Shown one piece after another: positions 55,190 through 63,852 of a stretch of DNA of 64,000 nucleotides (position 1 is the stretch's first letter; each line of letters begins with the position of its first letter). The position numbers were made by a program, and so were the translations under genes. Below the pieces are notes generated by a model. It was not told where the DNA came from, did not search any database, and saw only the letters and a program-made list of their open reading frames with translations. Source of the DNA: an uncultured Eubacteriales bacterium (GTDB lineage: Bacteria > Bacillota > Clostridia > Christensenellales > Aristaeellaceae); contig CACWLP010000020.1 of assembly GCA_902761755.1 (NCBI GenBank), positions 21,660 to 85,659 on the forward strand. Reading direction: 5' to 3'.

Positions 55190-55887
55190 TCGTTGCACGC
55201 CTCCGTAAACGCATTGAAGATTGCCTGCTGCTCCGGGTGCTTTTCGCACATGCTCTCCGGGTGCCACTGCACCCCCAGGGCGAAGCGCTTTCCCGGCATT
55301 TCGATCCCCTCGATCAGCCCGTCCGGGGCGATGGCGCAGGGCAAAAGCCCCTGTCCCAGCGCCTTGATCCCCTGGTGATGGCGGCTGTTGACCGCAAGGG
55401 CCTCCACCCCCAGAACGCGGCGCAGCAGCCGCCCCTCCGGGAGCAGCACGTCATGGGCCGCCTCCCGGGGCACATCCTCCCGGGGATGGCGCACCATCCC
55501 CGCGCACTGCGCCGCGATGTCCTGGTACAGCGTGCCGCCCAGGGCGCAGTTCATCACCTGCAGCCCCCGGCAGACGGCCAGCACCGGCACGTCCCGGTCC
55601 AGGGCCAGGCGCAGCAGGTCCATTTCCATCCAGTCCCGCTCCGGCGACACTTCGCCGCAGCAGGGCAGCTTTTCTTCCCCGTACATCCGCGGGTCGATAT
55701 CCCCGCCGCCGGAGAACAGCAGCCCGTCCACCCGGGATACGATCTCCTCCCAGGCGAACACGTCCCCCGTCAGCGGCAGCAGCACCGGCACGGCCCCCGC
55801 CCGGCTCACCGCGTCCATGTAATCCCGGTTCACGGTCACTTTGCCCTTTTCCCGGTCCCAGTCGGGCGTGATCCCGATCAAAAGCAT
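55186..55887 (-). CDS. Class I glutamine amidotransferase-like hydrolase (peptidase C26)
   Basis: 233 residues. The triad is clear: nucleophile Cys in VLAVCRGLQVMN, His and Glu in GVQWHPESM. FSGGGDIDPRMYGEE is typical of the gamma-glutamyl-GABA hydrolase (PuuD-like) branch, which cleaves gamma-glutamyl amides, in some bacteria as part of putrescine breakdown. A link to the pot genes is possible but not shown by context. First gene of the three-gene minus-strand operon. Confidence 0.92.
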   Translation of the reverse strand: MLLIGITPDWDREKGKVTVNRDYMDAVSRAGAVPVLLPLTGDVFAWEEIVSRVDGLLFSGGGDIDPRMYGEEKLPCCGEVSPERDWMEMDLLRLALDRDVPVLAVCRGLQVMNCALGGTLYQDIAAQCAGMVRHPREDVPREAAHDVLLPEGRLLRRVLGVEALAVNSRHHQGIKALGQGLLPCAIAPDGLIEGIEMPGKRFALGVQWHPESMCEKHPEQQAIFNAFTEACNE

Positions 55888-55913
55888 TTTCTTTCCCCCT
55901 TTTTCCCGTTTTC

Positions 55914-55942
55914 ATGATAATGCGGCGGCGGGGAATTGTCAA
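55914..55942 (-). promoter_or_regulatory. Promoter of the C26-phosphoesterase-endonuclease operon
   Basis: Minus-strand TTGACA (55937-55942), 17-bp spacer, TATCAT (55914-55919). Confidence 0.8.
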
Positions 55943-56002
55943 GAAAACCGGCGCGTCCCGCCTCCGATGCTGTTTTTAATTTGTCCTTTCCGCACGGCCC
56001 GC

Positions 56003-56031
56003 TTGCACCGGCCTTTGGCTTTTCATATAAT
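56003..56031 (+). promoter_or_regulatory. Promoter of the lysA-like gene
   Basis: TTGCAC (56003-56008), 17-bp spacer, TATAAT (56026-56031). Confidence 0.75.
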
Positions 56032-56078
56032 GGACCAGACCGCACTGCCGCAGCAGCGGCAAAAGCGCGGAAGTAAGG

Positions 56079-57326
56079 ATGGATTCGTGTATGCCGAATT
56101 TCCGTTTGCCGGACGAAGTGTTTGAAGAGGCCGCCCGCCGCTTTCCCACGCCCTTTCATCTGTATGACGAGCAGGGCATCCTGGATACCGCGAAGAAGCT
56201 GAACGCGGCCTTTTCCTGGGCCCCGCATTTTCAGGAATATTTCGCCGTGAAGGCCCTGCCCAACCCGGCGGTGCTGAAATTATACCATCAGGTGCACTGC
56301 GGGCTGGACTGCTCCAGCGAATGCGAATTGCTCCTGGCGGAAATGGCGGGCTTTTCCGGGGAGGACATCATGTTCAGCGCCAACGCCATGCCTCCGGAGG
56401 AGCTGGCCCACGCGAGGCGGCTGAACGCCATCGTGAATCTGGACGACCTGAGCGATATCGATCTGCTTTCCGCCAACGGCGGCATCCCGGAAACGGTGTG
56501 CGTGCGCTATAACCCCGGCGGGAGCTTCACATTGGGCAACGCCATCATGGGCGAGCCCGGCGAATCCAAATACGGCTGGACCAAGGAGCAGATGCGGGAG
56601 GGCCTGCCCCGGCTCAAGGCTCTGGGGGCGAAGAAATTCGGCCTGCACGCTTTCCTGGCCAGCAGCACCATGGACAATTCCTACTACCCCCGCCTGGCGG
56701 GCATCCTGTTCGATCTGGGGGCGGAAATGGAAAAGGAAACGGGGCTGCAGCTCGCCTTCATCAACCTCTCCGGCGGCATCGGCATCCCCTACCGCCCGGA
56801 GGAAACGGAAACGGATATCCTGCAGGTAGGCGAAGGCGTCCGGCAGGAGTACGCCCGGGTGTTCGGCGATCCCGCAAAGGGCCGCGTGGGCATCAAGGCG
56901 GAATTGGGCCGCTATATGACCGGCCCTCACGGCTGGCTGGTCACCCATGCGGTGCACGAAAAGAAGATCTACAAGGATTATATCGGCGTGGACGCCTGCG
57001 CCGCCAACCTGATGCGCCCGGCCATGTACGGCGCGTACCACCACATCCACGTCTGCGGCAAAAGGAACGCCCCCGCGGATCACATGTACGACGTCACCGG
57101 CTGCCTGTGCGAAAACAACGATAAATTCGCCATCGACCGGATGCTGCCGGAAATCCAGATCGGGGATCTTGTGGTGATCCACGATACCGGCGCCCACGGC
57201 TTTTCCATGGGCTATCAGTACAACGGCCGCCTCCGCAGCGCCGAGGTGCTCTATACCAAGGACGGCGATTTCAGATTGATCCGCCGGGCCGAGACCCCGG
57301 AGGATTATTTCGCCACGCTGGTATAA
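56079..57326 (+). CDS. lysA: Diaminopimelate decarboxylase-like PLP enzyme
   Basis: 415 residues. Fold-III PLP decarboxylase: PLP lysine in EYFAVKALPNPA, HAFLASSTMDNSYYP, INLSGGIGIPYRP, and the intersubunit cysteine in VTGCLCENNDKF. Overall length and motifs fit the LysA group, which makes lysine from meso-diaminopimelate; related BtrK-like or carboxynorspermidine decarboxylases are alternatives. Start at 56079 (GGAAG 6 bp upstream) or at the ATG at 56091 cannot be decided. Confidence 0.88.
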   Translation: MDSCMPNFRLPDEVFEEAARRFPTPFHLYDEQGILDTAKKLNAAFSWAPHFQEYFAVKALPNPAVLKLYHQVHCGLDCSSECELLLAEMAGFSGEDIMFSANAMPPEELAHARRLNAIVNLDDLSDIDLLSANGGIPETVCVRYNPGGSFTLGNAIMGEPGESKYGWTKEQMREGLPRLKALGAKKFGLHAFLASSTMDNSYYPRLAGILFDLGAEMEKETGLQLAFINLSGGIGIPYRPEETETDILQVGEGVRQEYARVFGDPAKGRVGIKAELGRYMTGPHGWLVTHAVHEKKIYKDYIGVDACAANLMRPAMYGAYHHIHVCGKRNAPADHMYDVTGCLCENNDKFAIDRMLPEIQIGDLVVIHDTGAHGFSMGYQYNGRLRSAEVLYTKDGDFRLIRRAETPEDYFATLV

Positions 57327-57345
57327 TCTGTTCGTTCATCCCTTG

Positions 57346-57375
57346 CCGCCCGGGCGTCCTGCCGGGCGGTTTTTT
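57346..57375 (+). terminator. Intrinsic terminator after lysA
   Basis: CCGCCCGG/CCGGGCGG stem (57346-57353 with 57362-57369) followed by a six-base T-run. Confidence 0.85.
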
Positions 57376-57405
57376 GCTGCAAATGTAAAAACACACCATC
57401 CCCGA

Positions 57406-57434
57406 TGGACAAGCGCTTCCCGGGCTGGTATAAT
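57406..57434 (+). promoter_or_regulatory. Promoter of the large secreted unknown
   Basis: TGGACA (57406-57411), 17-bp spacer, extended -10 TGG-TATAAT (hexamer 57429-57434). Confidence 0.75.
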
Positions 57435-57485
57435 CCAGATATACCCTCTGTTTCACCGCGGACCATCCGGGAGGAGAGAGCACAA

Positions 57486-59564
57486 ATGAAAAAGATCGCC
57501 GCATGTTTCCTGGCCGCGCTGCTTCTGCTTTCCGTCTGCCTGCCCACGCAGGCGGCGGAGGTGAACCCGCTGGATTTCGACCCCATGGAGGTGTTCCAAG
57601 GCCTCATCGGCAGCGTATATTTCGCCCTGCCCGGCGCCCCCGTCCTCATCCGCGACGCGGATTACCCGGGGCAGTGGACGGACAGCTTCCAGCTCCTGGG
57701 CAACTGCTACGAAGACGGGGCCGAATACCAGCTGCGCACCGCGGATATCAGCCCCTGGATCGCCGCCAACCAGGAGGAATACCCCGAGGACAGCTATGAA
57801 GAAAACGCCCTGCAGGCCATGTTCAGCTACGCGTCGTTCATGATCGAATTCATGGGCGGAAAAATCACCGATTCTCAGGCCGCCTTCGAGGAGGATTATC
57901 TATACCTGAAATTCAATTACACCTACCCCGACACCCCCGGCGAGGAATATAGTGCCTCCTGCATCCTGGACGGCACCCGGGCAGTATGCCTGTGCGCGGA
58001 GCAGTGCGGGCACGGGAAGGAGGCCCTCTCCCGCCTGGCCCCCGCCACGGAGGAGCAGAAGGCCGCCTTCGCCGCGCGGCAGCCCGAAACAGTCAATTAC
58101 TTCGGCTTGTCCGTCACCTTCCCCTGCGCGCCTTCTGTCTCTGAAAAGGAAAACAGCGTCACGGCCCTGTGCTTTCCCGAGGATTTCACCCTGGTCATCG
58201 CCGATTACATCCCCGTGAGGGTTTCCATCGGCGCATCGGAGGAGGAGGTAAAGCCCTCTTTGCAGTATCTGGCGGACCGGGAAATGCAGGGCCTGGGCGG
58301 AGAAAAAGCAAATGAAGGGACGCTTTCCGGCAGCGCGGACACCCTGTGGCAGTTTACCTTTACCGGAACGGGAAACCTGGGATACGGGGAGCCCTTCGCA
58401 CAGTCCTGGGTGGGCATGATCTGCATAAGCGAAAACGGCGTCTGGTATTTCAAGGCCTCGGATACCGAAACCGGCCGGGCCTTCATCCGGTCCATCCGTT
58501 TGGCGGAGGAAACCCCCGACAGCGCGGATACCGGTCTTGATATTCAGCAGGCCGCAGCCCTTTCGGAGGACAGGCAGGACGACGGCGGCCCCGCCACCCT
58601 TTATCAGTTCGCCCGCGATCTTGACGTTCTGTTTACGGATCACGCCTATAACGTCGCCGTGGATGCGCAGGATCTTTGGATCAGCCTGGCCTTCTATTCC
58701 GACGGGGCCTGGCGGCGGGCGGTGACCGTGAACGACGGGCTGATCTTCGCGGTGCTGACTCTGTCCTCGGACAGTGATACCGCCTTCGTCAACGGCCTGC
58801 GCGTCTACGGGACCTACGACGCGGACCCGAACGCCTTCCTGGCCTTCGCCGCCTGCTGCGCCGAGGCCGCGGAGGGCGGCACGGCCCGGGAGAAGCTTTC
58901 GCAGTTCATCGCCGATCCCATAGAAGGGAACATCCTCCCGACCGGCCGCTATCAGGCGCAGTACGCCGTCATGAACCCGGAGCACACGGATCTTTACTAC
59001 AAAACGGTGATCCTCACCGCCCGCCAGCCCGCGCCTCAGGAAAACAGCATTCCCGCCATGGGGGAGGGGGATTCGCCCTCCCCCATCGCCGAATCCTTCA
59101 TGACCGCCGGGGAATTCCTCAGCCGCTGGGAGAAAATGAACCAATCCGCCTACGACGGCGCGTTCCCCCTGACGCTGTATGCCGGGGAGGCGCTGGAGGA
59201 CGGGGATTACATGCAGCCGGGGCTGTTCGGCGGGGCCACCATGGTGGTGCTGTATCTGGACGGCCCGGAGGAGGACGCCCGGATCTCCCAGATCATGGTA
59301 ATCGATTTTTCCGATACCCCGCCCATGGCTTTCCTGGGCGGCCTGCTGAGTTTCTACGCCGTTTCCGGCATTCCGGACGACATCTACGCCGCCATGTGCA
59401 TGGCCATCACCGATCATCCCCTGTACGACGATCTGGCGGACTTGAGCCCCATCATCGCGTGGAACGGCTGCATGTACCAGCTGGGCTATATCGACAGCAT
59501 GGAAAACGACGAGGACATGCTGGCCGCCGCCTGGATCACGGGCATTCCGGAAACGGCCGATTGA
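57486..59564 (+). CDS. Large secreted protein, function unknown
   Basis: 692 residues. Signal peptide (KKIAACFLAALLLLSVCLPTQAA), then an acidic, aromatic-rich outside region with no cysteine-rich or repeat pattern. Segments resemble each other weakly, such as the YFALPGAPVLIRDADYPGQW and YFGLSVTFPCAPSVSEKEN parts, hinting at duplicated beta-rich modules. A short linker with a palindromic reading (MGEGDSPSPIAES, about 520-532) separates a C-terminal domain (about 535-692). I recognise no family. The start follows GGGAGGAGAG. An in-frame extension to 57405 would cover the promoter. Confidence 0.82.
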   Translation: MKKIAACFLAALLLLSVCLPTQAAEVNPLDFDPMEVFQGLIGSVYFALPGAPVLIRDADYPGQWTDSFQLLGNCYEDGAEYQLRTADISPWIAANQEEYPEDSYEENALQAMFSYASFMIEFMGGKITDSQAAFEEDYLYLKFNYTYPDTPGEEYSASCILDGTRAVCLCAEQCGHGKEALSRLAPATEEQKAAFAARQPETVNYFGLSVTFPCAPSVSEKENSVTALCFPEDFTLVIADYIPVRVSIGASEEEVKPSLQYLADREMQGLGGEKANEGTLSGSADTLWQFTFTGTGNLGYGEPFAQSWVGMICISENGVWYFKASDTETGRAFIRSIRLAEETPDSADTGLDIQQAAALSEDRQDDGGPATLYQFARDLDVLFTDHAYNVAVDAQDLWISLAFYSDGAWRRAVTVNDGLIFAVLTLSSDSDTAFVNGLRVYGTYDADPNAFLAFAACCAEAAEGGTAREKLSQFIADPIEGNILPTGRYQAQYAVMNPEHTDLYYKTVILTARQPAPQENSIPAMGEGDSPSPIAESFMTAGEFLSRWEKMNQSAYDGAFPLTLYAGEALEDGDYMQPGLFGGATMVVLYLDGPEEDARISQIMVIDFSDTPPMAFLGGLLSFYAVSGIPDDIYAAMCMAITDHPLYDDLADLSPIIAWNGCMYQLGYIDSMENDEDMLAAAWITGIPETAD

Positions 59565-59571
59565 CCCCATC

Positions 59572-59600
59572 TTGCATTTTTCCGAAAAACCGGGTATAAT
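59572..59600 (+). promoter_or_regulatory. Promoter of the riboswitch-like leader
   Basis: TTGCAT (59572-59577), 17-bp spacer, TATAAT (59595-59600). Transcription should start near 59607, giving a leader of about 160 nt to the attenuator. Confidence 0.8.
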
Positions 59601-59606
59601 CTGATC

Positions 59607-59765
59607 AGCGCATGACGCAAACCCGAGTGAATCTCTCATGACGGCCAGCGGACGGCGCGGAAAATCAGTTTCCCTTGCGGGCAGGGATGCGTCCGGGCCC
59701 AAGAGCGAAAGGAGGCAGGACAGATTCGTTTCAGGACGCATGGCGCTTGTCGCCGTGCGTTTTTT
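59607..59765 (+). promoter_or_regulatory. Riboswitch-like transcription attenuator leader
   Basis: Three competing pairings are visible. GACGCA (59614-59619), with CCC (59622-59624), can pair GGG-A-TGCGTC (59684-59693), closing an aptamer-like domain of about 80 nt with small internal hairpins (for example GGAAA/TTTCC at 59659-59673). ATGCGTCC (59687-59694) can instead pair GGACGCAT (59734-59741). That 3-prime arm is also part of the terminator ACGCATGGCG/CGCCGTGCGT (59736-59760) with a T-run to 59765. Closing the first stem would free the terminator. The ligand class is not recognised. Confidence 0.65.
59736..59765 (+). terminator. Attenuator terminator before the TM1266 gene
   Basis: 10-bp stem ACGCATGGCG/CGCCGTGCGT (one G-T pair), CTTGT loop, six Ts, 20 bp before the next start codon. 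Its position upstream of the gene marks it as regulatory rather than an end-of-operon signal. Confidence 0.8.
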
Positions 59766-59785
59766 CCATCAAAGGAGGGAAAACT

Positions 59786-60037
59786 ATGCCGGCGGAGGAC
59801 CGCATCGGGTTCCTGGGCATCGTGATCGAGGATCTGGCCCAGGCTTCCAAAGTAAACCAGGTGATCTCCCAATACCAGGAAATCGTCACCGGGCGCATCG
59901 GCGTGCCGGATCACGAGCGGGGCATGGCGGTGATCGGCCTTCTGCTCCGGGGGAGCGATACGCAGGTGGGCGCGTTCACCGGAAAGCTGGGCAACATCCC
60001 CGGCGTGCAGGTGAAAAGCGCAATGACAAAACATTGA
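59786..60037 (+). CDS. TM1266-family protein (iron-only hydrogenase system putative regulator)
   Basis: 83 residues, the family size. RIGFLGIVIED, RIGVPDHERGMAVIGLLLRGSDTQVGAFTGKLGNIPGVQVKSAMTK is the ACT/NikR-C-like fold typical of TM1266. The family is often encoded with [FeFe]-hydrogenase maturation genes; none is seen here. Start follows AAAGGAGGG. It is first behind the attenuator leader and 20 bp before an ABC substrate-binding gene. Confidence 0.88.
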   Translation: MPAEDRIGFLGIVIEDLAQASKVNQVISQYQEIVTGRIGVPDHERGMAVIGLLLRGSDTQVGAFTGKLGNIPGVQVKSAMTKH

Positions 60038-60057
60038 AAGAAAGAAGGAATCGAACC

Positions 60058-61020
60058 ATGAAAAAGATCATCAAAACCATCGCCGTCCTGGCGCTGGTCC
60101 TGTCCCTGACGGCGGTGGCATGCACCGCCGATACCACCCCGGCCCGCCCCGTCCGGGTGGCCGCGCTGAAGGGCCCCACCGGCATGGCCGTGGCCCACAT
60201 GATGAAGCAGAACGAGGGCGCATACGAATTCCTCATCGAATCCCAGCCCGCCAACGTCAACGCCCTGATCATTTCCGGCCAGGCGGACATCGCCGCCGTG
60301 CCCATCAACGCCGGCGCGGTGCTCTATAACAAGACCGAGGGCGGCGTCAAGGCCCTCTCCCTCATCACCCGGGGCATGCTCTATGTGCTGGAAAAGGGCG
60401 AAAGCATCCAGTCCGTTTCCGACCTGGCGGGCAGGACTGTCGCCGCCGCCGGCCAGGGCGCCACGCCGGAATACGTGATGAACTACATCCTGGAAACCAA
60501 CGGGGTGGACGCGAAGGTGGAATACTTCTCCGAGCACGCGGAGGTGGTGGCCCGGGCGCTGGCGGGCCAGGCGGACGTGGTGCTGCTGCCCGAGCCCATG
60601 GTGACCAACCTGCTCATTAAGGACAGCAGCTACCGCAAGGCCCTGGACGTGACCGAGCTGTTCGGCGACGCCGCCCGGCAGAACGGCCTGGAGGACGCCC
60701 AGCTCTCCATGAGCGTGGTGATCGTGCGCCGGGAATTCCTGGAAAGCAATCCCGAGGCCGTGGCGCAGTTCATGCAGGATCTGGAGGCCTCCATCGCCTT
60801 CGCCAACGAAAACGTGCACGAAGCCGCCCAGGAAATCGCCGAACTGGAGATCATTCCCGCTGCGGCGGTGGCGGAAAAGGCCCTGCCCTCCTGCACGCTG
60901 GTGTTCATTTCCGGCGAGGACATGCAGGCCCAGGCCGCGCCCCTCTACGACATCCTTTTCGCCGCCAATCCCCAGTCCGTGGGCGGCAAAGTGCCGGACG
61001 ACGGGTATTATTTCAAGTAA
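60058..61020 (+). CDS. ABC transporter substrate-binding protein (NitT/TauT/THI5-like)
   Basis: 320 residues. Signal peptide ending TAVACTAD, where the cysteine could be a non-standard lipobox. The mature protein has the two-lobed NMT1/SsuA-like pattern (VRVAALKGPTGMAVAHMMKQ, LIISGQADIAAVPINAGAVLYNK, VSDLAGRTVAAAGQGATPEYVMNYIL, ALAGQADVVLLPEPM). Relatives bind small organics such as taurine, pyrimidine precursors or nitrate; the ligand is unknown. No permease or ATPase follows within the window. It is co-transcribed with the TM1266 gene, under the same leader. Confidence 0.9.
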   Translation: MKKIIKTIAVLALVLSLTAVACTADTTPARPVRVAALKGPTGMAVAHMMKQNEGAYEFLIESQPANVNALIISGQADIAAVPINAGAVLYNKTEGGVKALSLITRGMLYVLEKGESIQSVSDLAGRTVAAAGQGATPEYVMNYILETNGVDAKVEYFSEHAEVVARALAGQADVVLLPEPMVTNLLIKDSSYRKALDVTELFGDAARQNGLEDAQLSMSVVIVRREFLESNPEAVAQFMQDLEASIAFANENVHEAAQEIAELEIIPAAAVAEKALPSCTLVFISGEDMQAQAAPLYDILFAANPQSVGGKVPDDGYYFK

Positions 61021-61055
61021 GCAGCTCCCTTCAGGAAAAAGCTGACGCATCGTTC

Positions 61056-61104
61056 ACCCGCTTCGTGATCCCGAAACTGTTTTCCGGGGCGCGAAGCGGG
61101 TTTT
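61056..61104 (+). terminator. Probable terminator after the substrate-binding gene
   Basis: 10-bp stem ACCCGCTTCG (61056-61065) with CGAAGCGGGT (61092-61101), long loop, then TTTT. Confidence 0.55.
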
Positions 61105-61212
61105 CTTTGCCGGAAAATTGCCATCGTTCCCCTGCGTCACGTATCAATGAATGCCAGCCCCGTTTCTGCCGTTTTTCCGCGTATTCCGGGCGTCCTCCCG
61201 GCGATATCGGCG

Positions 61213-61241
61213 TTGACGCTAAGCGGGAAATCGGTTATAAT
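61213..61241 (+). promoter_or_regulatory. Promoter of the FecR-MBG gene
   Basis: TTGACG (61213-61218), 17-bp spacer, TATAAT (61236-61241). Confidence 0.75.
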
Positions 61242-61247
61242 ATTCTG

Positions 61248-61404
61248 GGAAAATGGGGATGGATGGGCAAGCCCCGGCATCCTTTGCAAAAGCAGCGGAT
61301 CCGCCCGCCGTTTTTCTTCCGGGCACGTTCCCGGCCGATGCGTTTTCCCGGCCGGATTTCGCCTGTGCAGCGCCTTGACGCGCTGGAAAAGAAGGGAGCC
61401 ATTT
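61248..61404 (+). other. Leader of the FecR-MBG gene
   Basis: About 157 nt of untranslated leader within the 384-bp gene-free stretch 61021-61404. It contains a GGATG/CATCC hairpin enclosing GGGC/GCCC (about 61257-61282) and several short GC stems further on, but no T-run and no recognised riboswitch motif. Confidence 0.4.
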
Positions 61405-63852
61405 ATGAACATTCCGCTCCGGAAAAAAATCTTTCTTTCCGCCGCTGCGGTCCTGCTGATCGCCGTGCTTCTGTGCGGCGCCGCAGCCGAAACGGAAGAA
61501 TACGCCGCCCAGACCATGCGCCTGCTGCAGTACACGGGCGACGTGCAGATCCTGGACGCCGAGGGCAGCCCCCGGTTCGTGATGGAAAACGTGCGCTTCT
61601 CCAGCGGCGAAACCATGATGACCGGCGAAAGCAGCCTGGCCTCCGTGGGCCTGGACGAAAGCAAGATCGTCACCGTGGACGAGCTGAGCAGCGTGGAATT
61701 CATCCAGCAGGAAGGCCACATCCTTCTGTCCCTCAAGGAAGGCACGCTGCTGCTGGACGTGGAAAAAAAGCTGGATGAAAACGAGGCCGTAGACATCCAG
61801 ACCTCCACCATGACCGTAGGCATCCGCGGTACCATCGTGGGCCTGTCCGTGCTGCAGCCCACCCCGGATGTACAGAATCCCGGGGCGGAGAAAGGCCGGC
61901 AGAGCGACGGCCACGGCCAGATCGTTATGCTGTGGATGATGGCCGGCGTCGGTCATGTGGAATACGTGGACAGCCAGGGCAACCGGAACACGTTCCGTGC
62001 TGCCGCCGGCACCGCGGTCATCATTGCGGACCGTGACGGGGACGGCACGGCGGATTCCCAGCCGGGAGTGCAGCAAATCTCGGAAATGACCGTGCCGGAC
62101 TGCTTTGTGGATTATCTGCGGGACAATCCGGCTGCGCTTCAGCGCGTGACGGAAGAAACCGGGCTGACCCTGGATGATCTTGCGAACGGCGCCGGCGAAA
62201 GCCTCCTGGGTGCGGGAACCGCCGGCTTCGATTATGCCGCCTCCGGCGACTGGCGCTGGCCCTCCAAGGTCACGCTGGTAGCCCAGAGCGCCACGAAAAT
62301 GTACGACGGCAAGCCCCTTTCCCGGCCCGACGTGCTGGTGGACGGCCTTCCCGTGGGGCTTTTCTGCTCTGTCGCCGTCGCCGGTGAGCAGACCGACGCC
62401 GGCAGCAGCGGCAACGTCATCAAAAGCTATGCGATCTATAACGCAAATAACGAGAACGTAACGGATCATTTTACGAATATCGAAACCGTGAACGGCACCC
62501 TCACCGTGGAAAAAGCCCAGCTCACCGTGTGGACCGACAGCGCCGGAAAAACCTATGACGGCACGCCGCTGACGGCGAAGGAAGCAAAGCTGCACCGGGT
62601 GCCCGGCTATGAGAAGAACGACGCCCCCTGGAAAAACAGCTCCTTCCTGGTTTCCCCCAACGTCAACGAACAAACCCTCTACGGCATCTGCGGCACCGTG
62701 ATCGTCCACGGCAAAAGCCCCCTCACCGGCGCCACCCAGGATATCCCGGTGAGCGCCGGCGAAAAGCTGACCATCTATCTGAACAGCACCGGAGAAACCA
62801 TCCGGTTTGAAAAAACCGCCATTGCCGCCGCAGACCTTCCCCTGGACCTGGTAAAGCTGTATCTGGACAATCCGGATCTGCTGGCACAGGCCTGCGAACA
62901 GACGGGATGGACCAAGGCCGACATCGAAAAACGGAAAACGGCCCTGGAAAGCGCGAATGCCGCGGAGCTTGTGTCCCGGGACGGCCTGAACGTCAGCGCC
63001 GCCGGCGCGGACAGCCTGATCCTGGACTTTACCGATGTGCAGATCCACGTCGACTCCTCCGTCACCAATTACGACGGCCGCGCCCTGGGACCCCAGGAAG
63101 CGAAGTTCATCTCCATCCCCCTGGACCCCACCATCACCGTGACCGCCATCGGCAGCCAGACCGACGTGGGCACCAGCAAAAACGGCTATGAAATCAAATG
63201 GGGCGACGCCAACAAAAATAACTATACCGTGGTGGAGGACCTGGGCACCCTGACGGTCTACCCCGCCGCCCTCACCGTCACCACCGGGTCGGCCAGCAAA
63301 GCCTATGACGGCACGCCGCTGAGTTGCGAAGAGGCTTCCGTCACCGGCCTGGTGGGCGGCGAAACCGCCACCGTCACCGCCACCGGCAGCCAGACGGAGG
63401 TGGGCGCCTCCGACAATACCTACACCCTCGCCTGGGGCACCGCCAAGGAGAGCAACTATGCCGTAACGGACAGCCTGGGCACCCTGACAGTCAGCCCCGC
63501 CGCCCTCACCGTCACCACCGGGTCGGCCAGCAAAGCCTATGACGGCACGGCCCTCACCGCCCCCGCCGGAATCACCGGCCTGGTGGGCGGCGAAACCGCC
63601 ACAGCCACCGCCACCGGCAGCCAGACGGACGTGGGCACGTCCAATAATACGTACACCCTTTCCTGGGGCACCGCCAAGGCGGGCAACTATACCGTAACGG
63701 AAGCCCGTCACCTTCACCGCGGCCTCCGCCAGCAAGACCTACGACGGATCTCCCCTCACCGACAGCAGCGTGACCGCGGCGGGTCTCCCCGCGGGTTATA
63801 CCTGCACCGCCGCCGCCACCGGCACCCAGACGGACGCCGGCAGCAGCGATAA
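61405..63852 (+). CDS. Secreted FecR-domain protein with MBG repeats, frameshifted
   Basis: 815 residues as read. Signal peptide (1-25), a FecR-like domain (about 33-150: LLQYTGDVQILDAEGSPRF, LSLKEGTLLLDVEKK, STMTVGIRGTIVGL), then MBG modules of 80-100 residues opening with patterns like TGSASKAYDGTPLS and ending SLGTLTVSPAALTV. Two modules are near identical. MBG modules form adhesin-like stalks. At about 63703 the reading frame leaves the repeat pattern: after NYTVTE the residues become ARHLHRGLRQQ and the frame stops at 63852. The proper module continues in another frame (see 63704-64000). Start follows GAAGGGAGCC. Confidence 0.8.
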   Translation: MNIPLRKKIFLSAAAVLLIAVLLCGAAAETEEYAAQTMRLLQYTGDVQILDAEGSPRFVMENVRFSSGETMMTGESSLASVGLDESKIVTVDELSSVEFIQQEGHILLSLKEGTLLLDVEKKLDENEAVDIQTSTMTVGIRGTIVGLSVLQPTPDVQNPGAEKGRQSDGHGQIVMLWMMAGVGHVEYVDSQGNRNTFRAAAGTAVIIADRDGDGTADSQPGVQQISEMTVPDCFVDYLRDNPAALQRVTEETGLTLDDLANGAGESLLGAGTAGFDYAASGDWRWPSKVTLVAQSATKMYDGKPLSRPDVLVDGLPVGLFCSVAVAGEQTDAGSSGNVIKSYAIYNANNENVTDHFTNIETVNGTLTVEKAQLTVWTDSAGKTYDGTPLTAKEAKLHRVPGYEKNDAPWKNSSFLVSPNVNEQTLYGICGTVIVHGKSPLTGATQDIPVSAGEKLTIYLNSTGETIRFEKTAIAAADLPLDLVKLYLDNPDLLAQACEQTGWTKADIEKRKTALESANAAELVSRDGLNVSAAGADSLILDFTDVQIHVDSSVTNYDGRALGPQEAKFISIPLDPTITVTAIGSQTDVGTSKNGYEIKWGDANKNNYTVVEDLGTLTVYPAALTVTTGSASKAYDGTPLSCEEASVTGLVGGETATVTATGSQTEVGASDNTYTLAWGTAKESNYAVTDSLGTLTVSPAALTVTTGSASKAYDGTALTAPAGITGLVGGETATATATGSQTDVGTSNNTYTLSWGTAKAGNYTVTEARHLHRGLRQQDLRRISPHRQQRDRGGSPRGLYLHRRRHRHPDGRRQQR

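Noticed and set aside
59601-59765. TPP, cobalamin, FMN or c-di-GMP-I riboswitch in the attenuator leader
   Set aside because: A GACGCAA stretch resembles part of the c-di-GMP-I motif, but its other conserved segments are absent. The CTGAGA and other marks of TPP, and the cobalamin and FMN boxes, are missing too.
61248-61404. Riboswitch in the FecR-MBG leader
   Set aside because: Hairpins exist but there is no terminator or alternative pairing and no conserved motif.
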